From: Paraconexibacter algicola
Lineage (GTDB): Bacteria > Actinomycetota > Thermoleophilia > Solirubrobacterales > Solirubrobacteraceae
Assembly: GCF_003044185.1 (NCBI RefSeq)
Contig: NZ_PYYB01000001.1
Span: forward strand, 372,001 to 436,000
DNA length: 64,000 bases
Direction: 5' to 3'
The notes under the pieces are model-generated. The model was given only the letters and a program-made list of their open reading frames with translations, ran no database searches and had not been told where the DNA came from. Made by a program: the position numbers and the translations under genes. Shown one piece after another: positions 36,709-44,580 of the stretch (position 1 is the first letter of the stretch; each line of letters opens with the position of its first letter).

Positions 36709-37671
36709 TCAGGCGCGCGGCGCGAGCATGATCCGCAGCACGGTCGCGGTGCCGCTGACCGTGGCGGCGTGCGCCGGCGTGTCCGCGGGCACGAGCGCGA
36801 ACTCGCCGGCGGCGAGCGCCTCGCCGTCGAGCTCGACGGCACCGTCGAGCGGCACGACGATCGCGCACTCGCCCGGGTCGGTGACGCGGCGCGCGCCGTC
36901 CAGGGCCCAGCGCTCGACGACGAACAGCTCGCCGGCGACGAGCGTCTCGCCGTCGGGCTGCACGAGCGCGGGCTCGACGTCGTCCCAGTCGATCGAGCGC
37001 ATCGACTCCTCGACGTGCAGCTCGCGCGGGCGGCCGTCGAGGCCGGGCCGGTCGAAGTCGTAGACGCGGTAGGTCGTGTCGGAGTTCTGCTGGATCTCGA
37101 CGATGAGGTTGCCGGCGCCGATCGCGTGCACGCGGCCAGACGGCAGGAACATCACGTCGCCGGCGGCGACGTCGATGCGGTGGAGCATCGCGCTGACGTC
37201 CTCGCCCGCGCGCAGCGCGGCGTCGAACGCCTCGCGGGTGACCCCGGCGCGCAGGCCGGCGAACAGGTGGGCGTCGGGGGTGGCGTCGGCGACGACCCAC
37301 ATCTCGGTCTTCGGCTCGCCCCCGAGGGCGGGCGCGAGGTCGGCGGGCGGGTGCACCTGCACGGACAGGGTCTCGACGCAGTCGAGGACCTTCACGAGCA
37401 GCGGGAAGCGGTCGCCCCAGCCGTCGGCGCGGGCGCCGAAGATGCGGGTGCGCTCGGGACCGCGCCAGAGCTCGCCGAGGGTGCGGCCGGCGAGCGGGCC
37501 GGCGGCGACGACGCTCTCCTCGCCGGGGCGGTCGACGAGCTCCCAGGACTCGCCGTAGGTGCCCTGCGGCAGCGGCTTGCCGTAGACGCTCTCGAGCCGC
37601 CGCCCGCCCCAGACCCGCTCGTGGTATCCGGGGAGGAAGCGCAGGGGCGCGAGGGCCGTCGAGGTCATCAT
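36709..37671 (-). CDS. manA: mannose-6-phosphate isomerase, class I
   Basis: This 320-residue protein is a class I zinc enzyme that interconverts fructose-6-P and mannose-6-P, supplying GDP-mannose precursors. Zinc-ligand regions are VQVHPPAD, KTEMWVV and FLPSGRVHAIGAGNLIVEIQQNSDTTYRVYDFDR. Two successive ATGs (37671, 37668) are equally good starts. It is divergent from the GntR/FadR-type regulator, whose operators lie 58 bases upstream, so shared control is possible but not shown. Confidence 0.9.
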   Translation of the reverse strand: MMTSTALAPLRFLPGYHERVWGGRRLESVYGKPLPQGTYGESWELVDRPGEESVVAAGPLAGRTLGELWRGPERTRIFGARADGWGDRFPLLVKVLDCVETLSVQVHPPADLAPALGGEPKTEMWVVADATPDAHLFAGLRAGVTREAFDAALRAGEDVSAMLHRIDVAAGDVMFLPSGRVHAIGAGNLIVEIQQNSDTTYRVYDFDRPGLDGRPRELHVEESMRSIDWDDVEPALVQPDGETLVAGELFVVERWALDGARRVTDPGECAIVVPLDGAVELDGEALAAGEFALVPADTPAHAATVSGTATVLRIMLAPRA

Positions 37672-37709
37672 CGGCAACGGTATCGGCTGAACGTCGTAGG
37701 GACATGAGC

Positions 37710-37765
37710 TTGCACGCGCCGGTGCGCAACTGGTACAACCAGTCCCGATGACTGGTCCAACCAGC
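37710..37765 (+). promoter_or_regulatory. promoter with two FadR-type operators before the GntR regulator gene
   Basis: Operator 1 (37729-37743) is a perfect palindrome, ACTGGT-ACA-ACCAGT. Operator 2 (37751-37765) is ACTGGT-CCA-ACCAGC. Their centres are 22 bases apart, about two helical turns. The form TGGT-N3-ACCA matches known FadR-subfamily sites. A -10-like TACAAC (37734-37739), with TTGCAC (37710-37715) as -35, lies inside operator 1. This is the layout of an autorepressed promoter. Confidence 0.72.
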
Positions 37766-38461
37766 ATGGCGTCCACGGTGTCCGGGTCGATCTTCGACCG
37801 CCTCCGGGCCGACATCCTCGGCAACACCCTCCACGCGGGCGACCCGCTGCCCAGCGAGCGCGCGCTCGCCGAGGAGCTCGGCTGCAACCGCCACGCCGTC
37901 CGCGAGGCCGTCAAGCGCCTGCAGCAGGCCGGGCTCGTCGAGGTCGCGCAGGGCGGCGCCACCCGCGTGCGCGACTGGCGCGCCACCGGCGGCCTGGACC
38001 TCCTCACCCAGCTCACCGGCGCCACCGCCGACGGCACCGTCGACCCGCGCCTCGCCGTCGCCGTGCTGCCCGGCGTCCTCGAGATGCGCGCCTGCATCGG
38101 CACCGACGTCGCCGGCCGCGCCGCCGAGCGCGCCGACGCCGACACCCTCCTGGCGCTCCCGGGTCACCTCGCCGCCGTCACCGCCTGCGCCCCCGACGAC
38201 CTCGCCGCCCGCGAGACCGCCTACGCGCACCTCTGGACCACCCTGGTCGACGGCGCGCAGAACCTCGCCTACCGCCTCGCCTTCAACAGCCTCGTCGCCG
38301 GCGTCGGCGCCATCGGCGCCCCCGCCCTCGCCCTGCTCGCCGACGAGCTGCGCGACGACGACGGCCACGTCGCGCTCGTCGACGCGGTCGTGCGCCGCGA
38401 CGCCCCCGCCGCCGAGATCGCCGCCCGCGCCCTCCTCACCACCGTCCCGTCGGAGGACTGA
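37748..38461 (+). CDS. GntR/FadR-family transcriptional regulator
   Basis: This 237-residue regulator has an N-terminal winged helix (IFDRLRADILGNTLHAGDPLPSERALAEELGCNRHAVREAVKRLQQAGLVEV) and an all-helical effector domain of the FadR/FCD type. Acidic and His residues that bind ligand or metal are not clearly assignable. The ATG at 37748 lies between two operators; an ATG at 37766 would place both upstream. A desaturase-like gene follows by 5 bases. It probably represses itself and that gene in response to an unknown, perhaps lipid, ligand. Confidence 0.88.
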   Translation: MTGPTSMASTVSGSIFDRLRADILGNTLHAGDPLPSERALAEELGCNRHAVREAVKRLQQAGLVEVAQGGATRVRDWRATGGLDLLTQLTGATADGTVDPRLAVAVLPGVLEMRACIGTDVAGRAAERADADTLLALPGHLAAVTACAPDDLAARETAYAHLWTTLVDGAQNLAYRLAFNSLVAGVGAIGAPALALLADELRDDDGHVALVDAVVRRDAPAAEIAARALLTTVPSED

Positions 38462-38466
38462 TCCCC

Positions 38467-39381
38467 GTGTCCGAGCTCATCACCTACGCGATCCCCTTCT
38501 TCGTCCTGCTGCTCGCGCTCGAGGCGCTGAGCTACCACCTGCTCGGCCACGACCACCACGACGACGAGCCCGCCACCCCGCTGAAGGGCTACGAGCGACG
38601 TGACACCGTCACGAGCCTGACGATGGGCCTCGGGAACGTCGCGATCAACGTCGGCTGGAAGCTCGTCGTCGTCGCGCTCTACGTGACGCTCTACGAGCTC
38701 ACGCCGATCCGGATGCCGCAGGACGCCTGGTGGGCGTTCGTCCTGCTGTTCGTCGCCGACGACCTCGCGTTCTACTGGTACCACCGCGTCGGGCACCGCG
38801 TGCGGATCGGCTGGGCCTCCCACGTCGTGCACCACTCCAGCGAGCACTACAACCTCTCCACCGCGCTGCGCCAGCCCTGGGTGCCGATGACCGCGCTGCC
38901 GTTCTGGCTGCCGCTGGCGCTGCTCGGCTTCGCCCCCTGGATGATCCTCATGCAGCAGGCGATCTCGCTGATCTACCAGTTCGGGCTGCACACCGAGCGG
39001 ATCGGCCGCCTGCCCCGCCCGGTCGAGTGGGTCTTCAACACCCCCTCGCACCACCGCGTCCACCACGGCGCCAACGCCCGCTACCTCGACAAGAACTACG
39101 GCGGCATCCTCATCGTCTGGGACCGCCTGTTCGGCACCTTCGAGCCCGAGGGCGAGCGCGTCCGCTACGGCCTGACCACGAACATCGGGACGTTCAACCC
39201 CGTGCAGGTCGCCACGCACGAGTGGAAGGCGATCTGGGCGGACATGCAGCGCGCCGACCGCCTCGCCGACAAGCTCCGCTACACGGTCAAGCCGCCCGGC
39301 TGGCGCCACGACGAGCAGCCCGGGACGACCGCCGCGGCGACGGCGCCCGAGCCGCCCGTCACGGCTGCAGCCGGTCGATGA
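38467..39381 (+). CDS. sterol desaturase/fatty acid hydroxylase-family membrane protein
   Basis: This 304-residue integral membrane protein has the three His motifs of the di-iron hydroxylase/desaturase superfamily: WYHRVGH (H-x3-H), HVVHHSSEHYN (H-x2-HH) and HHRVHHG (H-x2-HH). There are four or so transmembrane helices. The substrate is probably a lipid, carotenoid or sterol-like compound. It starts with GTG 5 bases after the FadR-type regulator, so the two are co-transcribed. Its 3' end overlaps pdxH by 23 bases. Confidence 0.9.
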   Translation: MSELITYAIPFFVLLLALEALSYHLLGHDHHDDEPATPLKGYERRDTVTSLTMGLGNVAINVGWKLVVVALYVTLYELTPIRMPQDAWWAFVLLFVADDLAFYWYHRVGHRVRIGWASHVVHHSSEHYNLSTALRQPWVPMTALPFWLPLALLGFAPWMILMQQAISLIYQFGLHTERIGRLPRPVEWVFNTPSHHRVHHGANARYLDKNYGGILIVWDRLFGTFEPEGERVRYGLTTNIGTFNPVQVATHEWKAIWADMQRADRLADKLRYTVKPPGWRHDEQPGTTAAATAPEPPVTAAAGR

Positions 39382-40018
39382 CCCAGGCCGCGTCGGCGCC
39401 GTCCCGGCGGTAGCGGACGCGGTCGTGCAGGCGGTCGCGCCGGCCCTGCCAGAACTCGACCTCCAGCGCGACGACGCGGTAGCCGCCCCAGAACGGCGGG
39501 ACCGGGATCGCGTCGTCGTCCGGGAAGCGCTGCGCGATCTCCTCCTCGGCGGTCTCCAGCGCGGCGCGGTCGGCGATCGGCCGCGACTGCGCCGACGCCC
39601 ACGCCCCGCGGCGGCTACCCGCCGGACGGGTCGAGAAGTACGCCTCGGTCTCCTCGTCGGACACGCGCTCGACGGTCCCGACGATCCGGACCTGACGCTC
39701 CAGCTGCCCCCAGTGGAAGACGAGCGCGGCGCGCGGGTTGGCCGCGAGCTCCTCGCCCTTGCGGCTCTCCCGGTTGGTGTAGAAGACGAAGCCCCGCTCG
39801 TCGACCGCCTTCAGCAGGACGATGCGGGCGGACGGCAGGCCGTCCGGGGACGCGGTCGCGAGCGTCATCGCGTTGGCCTCCCACGGCACCGCGTCGGACG
39901 GCAGCGCCTCCTGCACCTCGGTGAACCAGCGCTCGAACTGGGCGACGGGATCGCCCGCCACCTCCGACGGGTCGAGCGTGGCGTGCAGGTAGCTGCGGCG
40001 GAGTTCTCCGAGGTCCAT
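39359..40018 (-). CDS. pdxH: pyridoxamine/pyridoxine 5'-phosphate oxidase
   Basis: This 219-residue FMN enzyme makes pyridoxal 5'-phosphate, the cofactor of the aminotransferases found here. Conserved features are ANAMTLATASPDGLPSARIVLLK and FVFYTNRESRKGEELAANPRAALVFHW for FMN binding, and the C-terminal PdxH domain EFWQGRRDRLHDRVRYRR. The ATG at 40018 starts MDLGELRRSY, the usual N-terminus. Its 3' end overlaps the desaturase-like gene by 23 bases. Confidence 0.95.
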   Translation of the reverse strand: MDLGELRRSYLHATLDPSEVAGDPVAQFERWFTEVQEALPSDAVPWEANAMTLATASPDGLPSARIVLLKAVDERGFVFYTNRESRKGEELAANPRAALVFHWGQLERQVRIVGTVERVSDEETEAYFSTRPAGSRRGAWASAQSRPIADRAALETAEEEIAQRFPDDDAIPVPPFWGGYRVVALEVEFWQGRRDRLHDRVRYRRDGADAAWVIDRLQP

Positions 40019-40039
40019 GCACCAGAGCATCCCATCCGG

Positions 40040-40057
40040 GCCCCCGCGGTCGGGGGC
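40040..40057 (-). terminator. GC-rich hairpin, candidate terminator after htrA
   Basis: A perfect 7-bp stem (GCCCCCG/CGGGGGC) with a 4-base loop lies 44 bases downstream of the htrA stop, before pdxH on the same strand. There is no T-run, as is common for actinobacterial hairpin terminators. Confidence 0.45.
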
Positions 40058-40100
40058 GGGGCGCGCCAGGATGCCCGGCCGACGCGCCCCGTTGCGCCCG

Positions 40101-41378
40101 CTACGGCAGGCTCGGCTGGGCCTGCTCGCGGCTGCCCTGCCCGGCCGCGGTCTGCGGGCGGGTGCCGAGCGTCACGGTGACGTCGCGGCCGCTCGCGGTG
40201 ATCGTCACCCGGTCGCCGGGCTCGTGCGCGTCGATCAGGCGCGACACGTCCCCGGACTCGGTGACGGCCTTGCCGTCGACCGCGGTGATGAGGTCCCCGG
40301 TGCGCAGGCCGGCGTCGGCGGCGGGCCCGCCGTCGGCGACCGAGGCGACCGTCGCCCCCGGCTTGCCGGTCGTGCTGTCACCCGTGCTCACGCCGAGGTA
40401 GGCGTGCTCGGCGGTGCCGTCGGCGCGCAGCTGCGCGACCACGCGCTTGACCGTGCTCGACGGGACCGCGAAGCCCAGGCCCGTGTTCGCGGGCGAGGAG
40501 CCGGAGCTCTCGATCTGCGAGTTCACGCCGATCACGCGCCCGGACGCGTCGAGCAGCGGGCCGCCCGAGTTGCCCGGGTTGAGCGCCGCGTCGGTCTGCA
40601 GCACGTCGGAGATCGAGTAGCCGTTCGGGGACTCGATCGTGCGGGCCAGCGCGGACACGACGCCCGTGGTCAGCGTGCGGTCCAGGCCGAACGGGTTGCC
40701 GATCGCGACCGTCGCGTCACCGACCTGCACGCCCGCGGAGTCGCCGAGCAGCAGGACCGGCAGGTCGTCGGTGCCGTCGACCTTCAGCAGCGCGATGTCG
40801 GTGGAGGCGTCCTGCCCGACGACGCGCGCGGTCTGCGCGGGCCGGTCGCCGATCTCCACGCGCACGGTGGACGCGCCGTCGATGACGTGCTGGTTGGTGA
40901 CGATGTAGCCGTCCTTGGAGATCACGAAGCCCGAGCCCGTCGCCTGCCCCTGCGACTGGCGCGGGCCGAACGGCGTCTGCTGCGTCTCGGTGACGTTCGC
41001 GGTGATGAACACGACCGCGTCCTTGGACTGCTGGTAGATCTCGCCGGCCGTCTTGGCGCCCCCGCTCGTGGACGCCGCGAAGGCGCGCGTGCCGGTGCCC
41101 GAGGAGGCCTCGGTGATCGTGGTGGTCGTGGTCTTCGACGGCTGGAACGCCGCGACCGCGAGCGCACCGCCCGCCCCCCCGATCAGGGCGGTGGCACCGA
41201 GCGCCGCGAGGCTGCGCGCACCGAGACGGCGGCGGGCCGGCGCGGCCGCCGCGGCGGCGGGCGGCTCGGGACGGGCGTGCTGCGCGGTGGGCTCGTCGGC
41301 CACGCGCGTCGGCTCGTCGTCCGGATCGCGGTAGGGGGCCTGCCAGAGGGGATCGTGCGGTGAGGGGGGCATGTCCAC
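40101..41378 (-). CDS. membrane-anchored HtrA-family serine protease with PDZ domain (PepD-like)
   Basis: This 425-residue protein has a Pro/Ala-rich cytoplasmic N-terminus of about 50 residues, one transmembrane helix (LGATALIGGAGGALAVAAF), an extracytoplasmic trypsin-like protease and a PDZ domain (about 330-410). The triad is His in VTNQHVID, Asp in STDIALLKV and Ser in NPGNSGGPLL. It degrades or refolds misfolded envelope proteins. GTG at 41378 is favoured by GGGGGA 5 bases before it; an ATG lies 6 bases later. It follows a two-component pair on the same strand, as mycobacterial pepD follows mprAB. Confidence 0.92.
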   Translation of the reverse strand: MDMPPSPHDPLWQAPYRDPDDEPTRVADEPTAQHARPEPPAAAAAAPARRRLGARSLAALGATALIGGAGGALAVAAFQPSKTTTTTITEASSGTGTRAFAASTSGGAKTAGEIYQQSKDAVVFITANVTETQQTPFGPRQSQGQATGSGFVISKDGYIVTNQHVIDGASTVRVEIGDRPAQTARVVGQDASTDIALLKVDGTDDLPVLLLGDSAGVQVGDATVAIGNPFGLDRTLTTGVVSALARTIESPNGYSISDVLQTDAALNPGNSGGPLLDASGRVIGVNSQIESSGSSPANTGLGFAVPSSTVKRVVAQLRADGTAEHAYLGVSTGDSTTGKPGATVASVADGGPAADAGLRTGDLITAVDGKAVTESGDVSRLIDAHEPGDRVTITASGRDVTVTLGTRPQTAAGQGSREQAQPSLP

Positions 41379-41410
41379 AGGATTCCCCCGGGACCTTGCC
41401 CCGACCTTCG

Positions 41411-41432
41411 GGAAACCTCAGAGGTTCCTGAG
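41411..41432 (-). promoter_or_regulatory. candidate response-regulator box upstream of htrA
   Basis: CTCAGGAACC, identical to a 10-mer in the promoter of the response-regulator gene (43652-43643), lies at 41432-41423, followed 11 bases later by a weaker repeat (CTGAGGTTTCC). It overlaps the last codons of the histidine-kinase gene and ends some 33 bases before the htrA start. Its use as a binding site is an inference. Confidence 0.45.
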
Positions 41433-42902
41433 GACCACCGTCTGCTCGGCGTAGGCGGGCAGCTCGACGACGAAGCGGGCGCCGCCGCCGTCGGCGTTCT
41501 CGGCGCGGACGGTGCCGCCGTGCGCGTCGACGATCCCGGCGACGATCGCGAGCCCCAGGCCCGCGCCCGCCGGGCCCTGCTTGCGCCCGCCGCCGCCGGC
41601 GCGCCAGAACCGCTCGAACAGGGTCGACGGGTCGTCGACCGGCAGCCCCGGCCCGTGGTCGCGGACGCTCAGCGCGACGCGCCCGCCGGGGCCCTGGGCG
41701 CTGCCGGCGTGGACCTCGATCGCCGTGCCCGCGGGCGTGTGCACGAGCGCGTTGCGCAGGAGGTTCGCGAGCACCTGGCGCAACTGGTCGGGGTCGGCGC
41801 TGACGATCGGGTCGTCGTCGGCGGCGACGTGCAGCCGGATCTCGCGATCCGGCGCGGTGGCCTTCGCGTCCTCGACCGCGTCCGCGGCCAGGTCCCCGAC
41901 GTCGACCGGCTCGCGCACCACCGCGCGGGTCTCGTCCAGCCGCGCGAGCGCGAGCAGGTCCTCGACGAGGACGCCCATGCGCCGGGCCTCCTCCTCGATG
42001 CGGCGCATCGCGGTGCTCGTGTCCGCCTCGCTCTGGGCGGCGCCCATGCGGAACAGCTCGGCGTAGCCGCGGATCGACGCCAGCGGCGTGCGGAGCTCGT
42101 GCGAGGCGTCGGCCACGAACTGCCGCAGCCGCTCCTCGCTCTGGCGCTGCCCCGCGAACGCGGTCTCGATCCCGCCGAGCATCGTGTTGAGCGCGAGGCC
42201 CAGGCGGCCGACCTCGGTCGCGTCGTCGGCGGGCTCGACGCGCCGCGAGAGGTCGCCGGCGCGGATCTCGTCCGCGGTCGCCGCCATCTCGTCCAGCGGG
42301 CGCAGCCCGATCCGCACGACGAGGAACGCGATGCCGCCGAGCACGCCGAGCACCGCGACGATCACGATGCCCTCGACGAGCAGCAGGCGGCTGAGCGTCG
42401 AGTTCATCTCGGCCAGCGGGACGGCGATGACGTTGAGGTTCGCGTCGCTGCGGCTGAGGTCGACGGCGATCCGGTACGGCTCGTCGGCGATCGACACGGT
42501 CCGCAGCTGGCCGGCCTGCAGGTCGTCGGGCAGCTCGAGGCTCGGCGCGTCGCTCTCACCCCGGTAGGAGGAGATCCCCGCGGCCAGCACCTCGCCGGTC
42601 GTGGTGACGCGCGCGCCGTAGGTGCCGGGCGGCAGGCTCGCCGGGGGCGGCCCCTCCCCCGGGCGGCGGAAGCCGCGGCCGTAGGGGAAGCGGGCGGAGC
42701 GCGGGTCCAGGCCGAGGTCCTCGTCGAGCTCGCGGCCGATCGCCGGGAGCCCGTCACGCGCCTGCTGGTCGATGCGGTCCTGCAGGAACGAGCGCTGGCT
42801 CGCGTACGTGACCGCGGCGAGCGTCAGCAGTCCGACCGCGGCGACGGCGAGCAGGATCGCGACGAGCCGGCCGCGCAGCGTCTGCGGGGCGAACCGGGAC
42901 AC
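41418..42902 (-). CDS. membrane sensor histidine kinase (MprB-like, HAMP-HisKA)
   Basis: This 494-residue kinase has two transmembrane helices, about 10-32 and 177-199, enclosing an extracytoplasmic sensor region. HAMP follows, then the H box FVADASHELRTPLASIRGY and an ATPase domain with N box LRNALVHT and DHGPGLPVDD. It signals to the OmpR-type regulator one base upstream. The GTG start sits just after that gene's stop. The trio with htrA suggests sensing of envelope stress. The C-terminal codons coincide with a candidate binding site for htrA control. Confidence 0.92.
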   Translation of the reverse strand: MSRFAPQTLRGRLVAILLAVAAVGLLTLAAVTYASQRSFLQDRIDQQARDGLPAIGRELDEDLGLDPRSARFPYGRGFRRPGEGPPPASLPPGTYGARVTTTGEVLAAGISSYRGESDAPSLELPDDLQAGQLRTVSIADEPYRIAVDLSRSDANLNVIAVPLAEMNSTLSRLLLVEGIVIVAVLGVLGGIAFLVVRIGLRPLDEMAATADEIRAGDLSRRVEPADDATEVGRLGLALNTMLGGIETAFAGQRQSEERLRQFVADASHELRTPLASIRGYAELFRMGAAQSEADTSTAMRRIEEEARRMGVLVEDLLALARLDETRAVVREPVDVGDLAADAVEDAKATAPDREIRLHVAADDDPIVSADPDQLRQVLANLLRNALVHTPAGTAIEVHAGSAQGPGGRVALSVRDHGPGLPVDDPSTLFERFWRAGGGGRKQGPAGAGLGLAIVAGIVDAHGGTVRAENADGGGARFVVELPAYAEQTVVLRNL

Positions 42903-42903
42903 G

Positions 42904-43614
42904 TCAGCTCCGCGGCAGGCGCAGCGCGTAGCCGACGCCGCGCGCGGTCTGGATCAGCGACGGGCCGTGCGCGTCGAGCTTCTTGCGCAGGTAGGAGACG
43001 TAGGTCTCCAGCACGCGGGCGTCGCCGCCGAAGTCGTAGTCCCAGACGTGGTCGAGGATCTGCGCGCGCGTGAGCACGCGGCGCGGGTTGCGCAGGAAGT
43101 AGCGCAGCAGCCGGTACTCGGTGGCGGTGAGGTCGATCGGGTTGCCGGCGCGGGTGACCTCGCGGGTCTCCTCGTCCATCTCGACGTCCTCGAACACGAG
43201 CCGGTGCGACTCGGGCTGCGCGAGTCCGGCGCGGCGCAGGATCGTGCGGATGCGCGCGACGAGCTCCTCGAGGCTGAACGGCTTGGTGACGTAGTCGTCG
43301 CCGCCGGTGGTCAGCCCGCGGACCTTGTCCTCGGTGCTGTCGCGGGCGGTGAGGAAGACGATCGGCAGCGAGGCCCGCTGGGCGCCGAGCCGCTCGGCGA
43401 CCTCGAAGCCCTCCATGTCGGGGAGCATGATGTCGAGCACCATGAGGTCGGGCTTGAAGCTCCGCACGGCGTCCAGGGCGGCCTTGCCGTCGCCGGCGGT
43501 CTCGACCTCGAAGCCCTGGTAGCGCAGGGCCATCGCGACGACGTCGGCGATGTTCGGCTCGTCGTCGACGACGAGGACGCGGTGGGACGACTCGGACGCG
43601 GTGCTCGTGCTCAC
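42904..43614 (-). CDS. OmpR-family response regulator (MprA-like)
   Basis: This 236-residue regulator has a receiver domain with D17, D18 and phosphoacceptor D61 (LMVLDIMLPD), Thr in LTARD and Lys in VTKPFS, then a winged-helix DNA-binding domain (ATEYRLLRYFLRNPRRVLTR and ARVLETYVSYLRKKLD). The GTG at 43614 follows GATAAT by 6 bases. It leads an operon with the histidine kinase and probably activates htrA. Its closest well-known counterpart by arrangement is MprA of mycobacteria; identity was not tested. Confidence 0.93.
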   Translation of the reverse strand: MSTSTASESSHRVLVVDDEPNIADVVAMALRYQGFEVETAGDGKAALDAVRSFKPDLMVLDIMLPDMEGFEVAERLGAQRASLPIVFLTARDSTEDKVRGLTTGGDDYVTKPFSLEELVARIRTILRRAGLAQPESHRLVFEDVEMDEETREVTRAGNPIDLTATEYRLLRYFLRNPRRVLTRAQILDHVWDYDFGGDARVLETYVSYLRKKLDAHGPSLIQTARGVGYALRLPRS

Positions 43615-43620
43615 GCCGGG

Positions 43621-43652
43621 ATTATCGGTCAGGTTCCTGTGCGGTTCCTGAG
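43621..43652 (-). promoter_or_regulatory. autoregulated promoter of the response-regulator operon
   Basis: Two direct repeats, CAGGAACC at 43650-43643 and 43639-43632, are 11 bases apart, the spacing OmpR-family dimers use. The first extends to CTCAGGAACC. They end 5 bases before a -10 element GATAAT (43626-43621), which lies 6 bases before the GTG. The repeats thus take the place of a -35 box, as in activator-dependent promoters. Confidence 0.6.
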
Positions 43653-43677
43653 AGCCTGCTGTGAGGACGGCGCCCCG

Positions 43678-43683
43678 TAGGCT
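43678..43683 (+). promoter_or_regulatory. candidate -10 element of the first hugZ-like gene
   Basis: TAGGCT lies 6 bases before the ATG at 43690 and no ribosome site is present, consistent with a leaderless message. Confidence 0.42.
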
Positions 43684-43689
43684 GCGGTC

Positions 43690-44445
43690 ATGTCCTCCGT
43701 GCCGCAGACCGCCCCGACCGCCGCCGAGCAGGCCCGCACCCTGACCGAGCACGGCCGCGTGGCGACGCTCGCGACCGTCGGCGGGGACGGCGCGCCCTGG
43801 GCGTCCTACCTCGCGTACGCGCTGCTGGCCGACGGCTCGCCGGTGCTGTGCGTCTCGACGATGGCCGAGCACGGCCGCAACCTCGTCGACGACCAGCGCG
43901 CGTCGCTGTGCGTGCTGGACCAGACGCCGGCCGCCGACCCGGTGGAGACCGCGCGCGTGACGCTCGCGGGCGTCGCGCGGCGCGCGCGGGACGCCGACGA
44001 GGAGGCCGCGGCGCGCGCCGCGTTCCTCGCCGCGCACCCGGGCACCGACTTCCTCGACTTCCACGGCTTCTCGATCTGGATCGTCGACGTCGAGCGCGTC
44101 CGCTGGGTCGGCGGCTTCGCGCGCATGGACTCCGCCGACGGCGCCTCATACGCGACGGCGACCGCCGACCCGGTCTCGCCGCATGCGGCCGGCGCGGTCG
44201 CCCACCTCAACGAGGACCACGCCGACGCGCTGCTGCTGATCGCCCGGGCGCTCGCCGACCTGCCGGACGCCGTGTCCGCCGAGTGCCTGCGCTGCGACCG
44301 CTACGGCATGGACCTCGCGGTGACGCGGGCGGACGGGTCGCGCGAGTGGCCGCGGGTCGGCTGGCCGCAGCGGCTCGACGAGCCGGCGCAGCTGCGCGCC
44401 GCGAGCGTCGAGCTGGTCACGCGCGCGCGGGCGGCGCTCGCCTGA
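43690..44445 (+). CDS. HugZ-type heme-degrading protein (split-barrel plus DUF2470), copy 1
   Basis: This 251-residue protein has an N-terminal PNPOx-like split barrel (RVATLATVGGDGAPWASYLAYALLADGSPVLCVS), then ARMDSADGASYA and a C-terminal DUF2470 domain with HLNEDHADALLLIARAL, the layout of HugZ and related heme oxygenases that bind heme rather than flavin. It probably opens imported heme to release iron. It sits beside the heme-uptake operon and converges on the first HtaA gene, with a long hairpin between. Copy 2 is at 49546. Confidence 0.85.
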   Translation: MSSVPQTAPTAAEQARTLTEHGRVATLATVGGDGAPWASYLAYALLADGSPVLCVSTMAEHGRNLVDDQRASLCVLDQTPAADPVETARVTLAGVARRARDADEEAAARAAFLAAHPGTDFLDFHGFSIWIVDVERVRWVGGFARMDSADGASYATATADPVSPHAAGAVAHLNEDHADALLLIARALADLPDAVSAECLRCDRYGMDLAVTRADGSREWPRVGWPQRLDEPAQLRAASVELVTRARAALA

Positions 44446-44499
44446 GCGCGTGATGCGCCCACCGGCGGGGCGGCCGACACGCGGATCCTGCCCCTGGCC

Positions 44500-44535
44500 G
44501 TCCATCTCCTGCCCCCATGGGGGCCGAAGATGGAC
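44500..44535. terminator. bidirectional hairpin terminator between hugZ-like and htaA-like genes
   Basis: A 36-base palindrome has an outer 8-bp stem (GTCCATCT/AGATGGAC), a 3-base internal mismatch and an inner perfect 14-base palindrome (GCCCCCATGGGGGC). It lies in the 135-bp gap between two converging genes and could end both transcripts. There is no T-run. Confidence 0.55.
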
Positions 44536-44580
44536 AGCCTCGCGGGGCGTGCGGCGTCGCGCCCGCCGCTCGCGGTCGCG

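Noticed and set aside
37672-37747. Operator 1 as a proven control site for manA
   Set aside because: It lies 58 bases upstream of the manA start and a manA promoter was not clear, so control in that direction cannot be supported.
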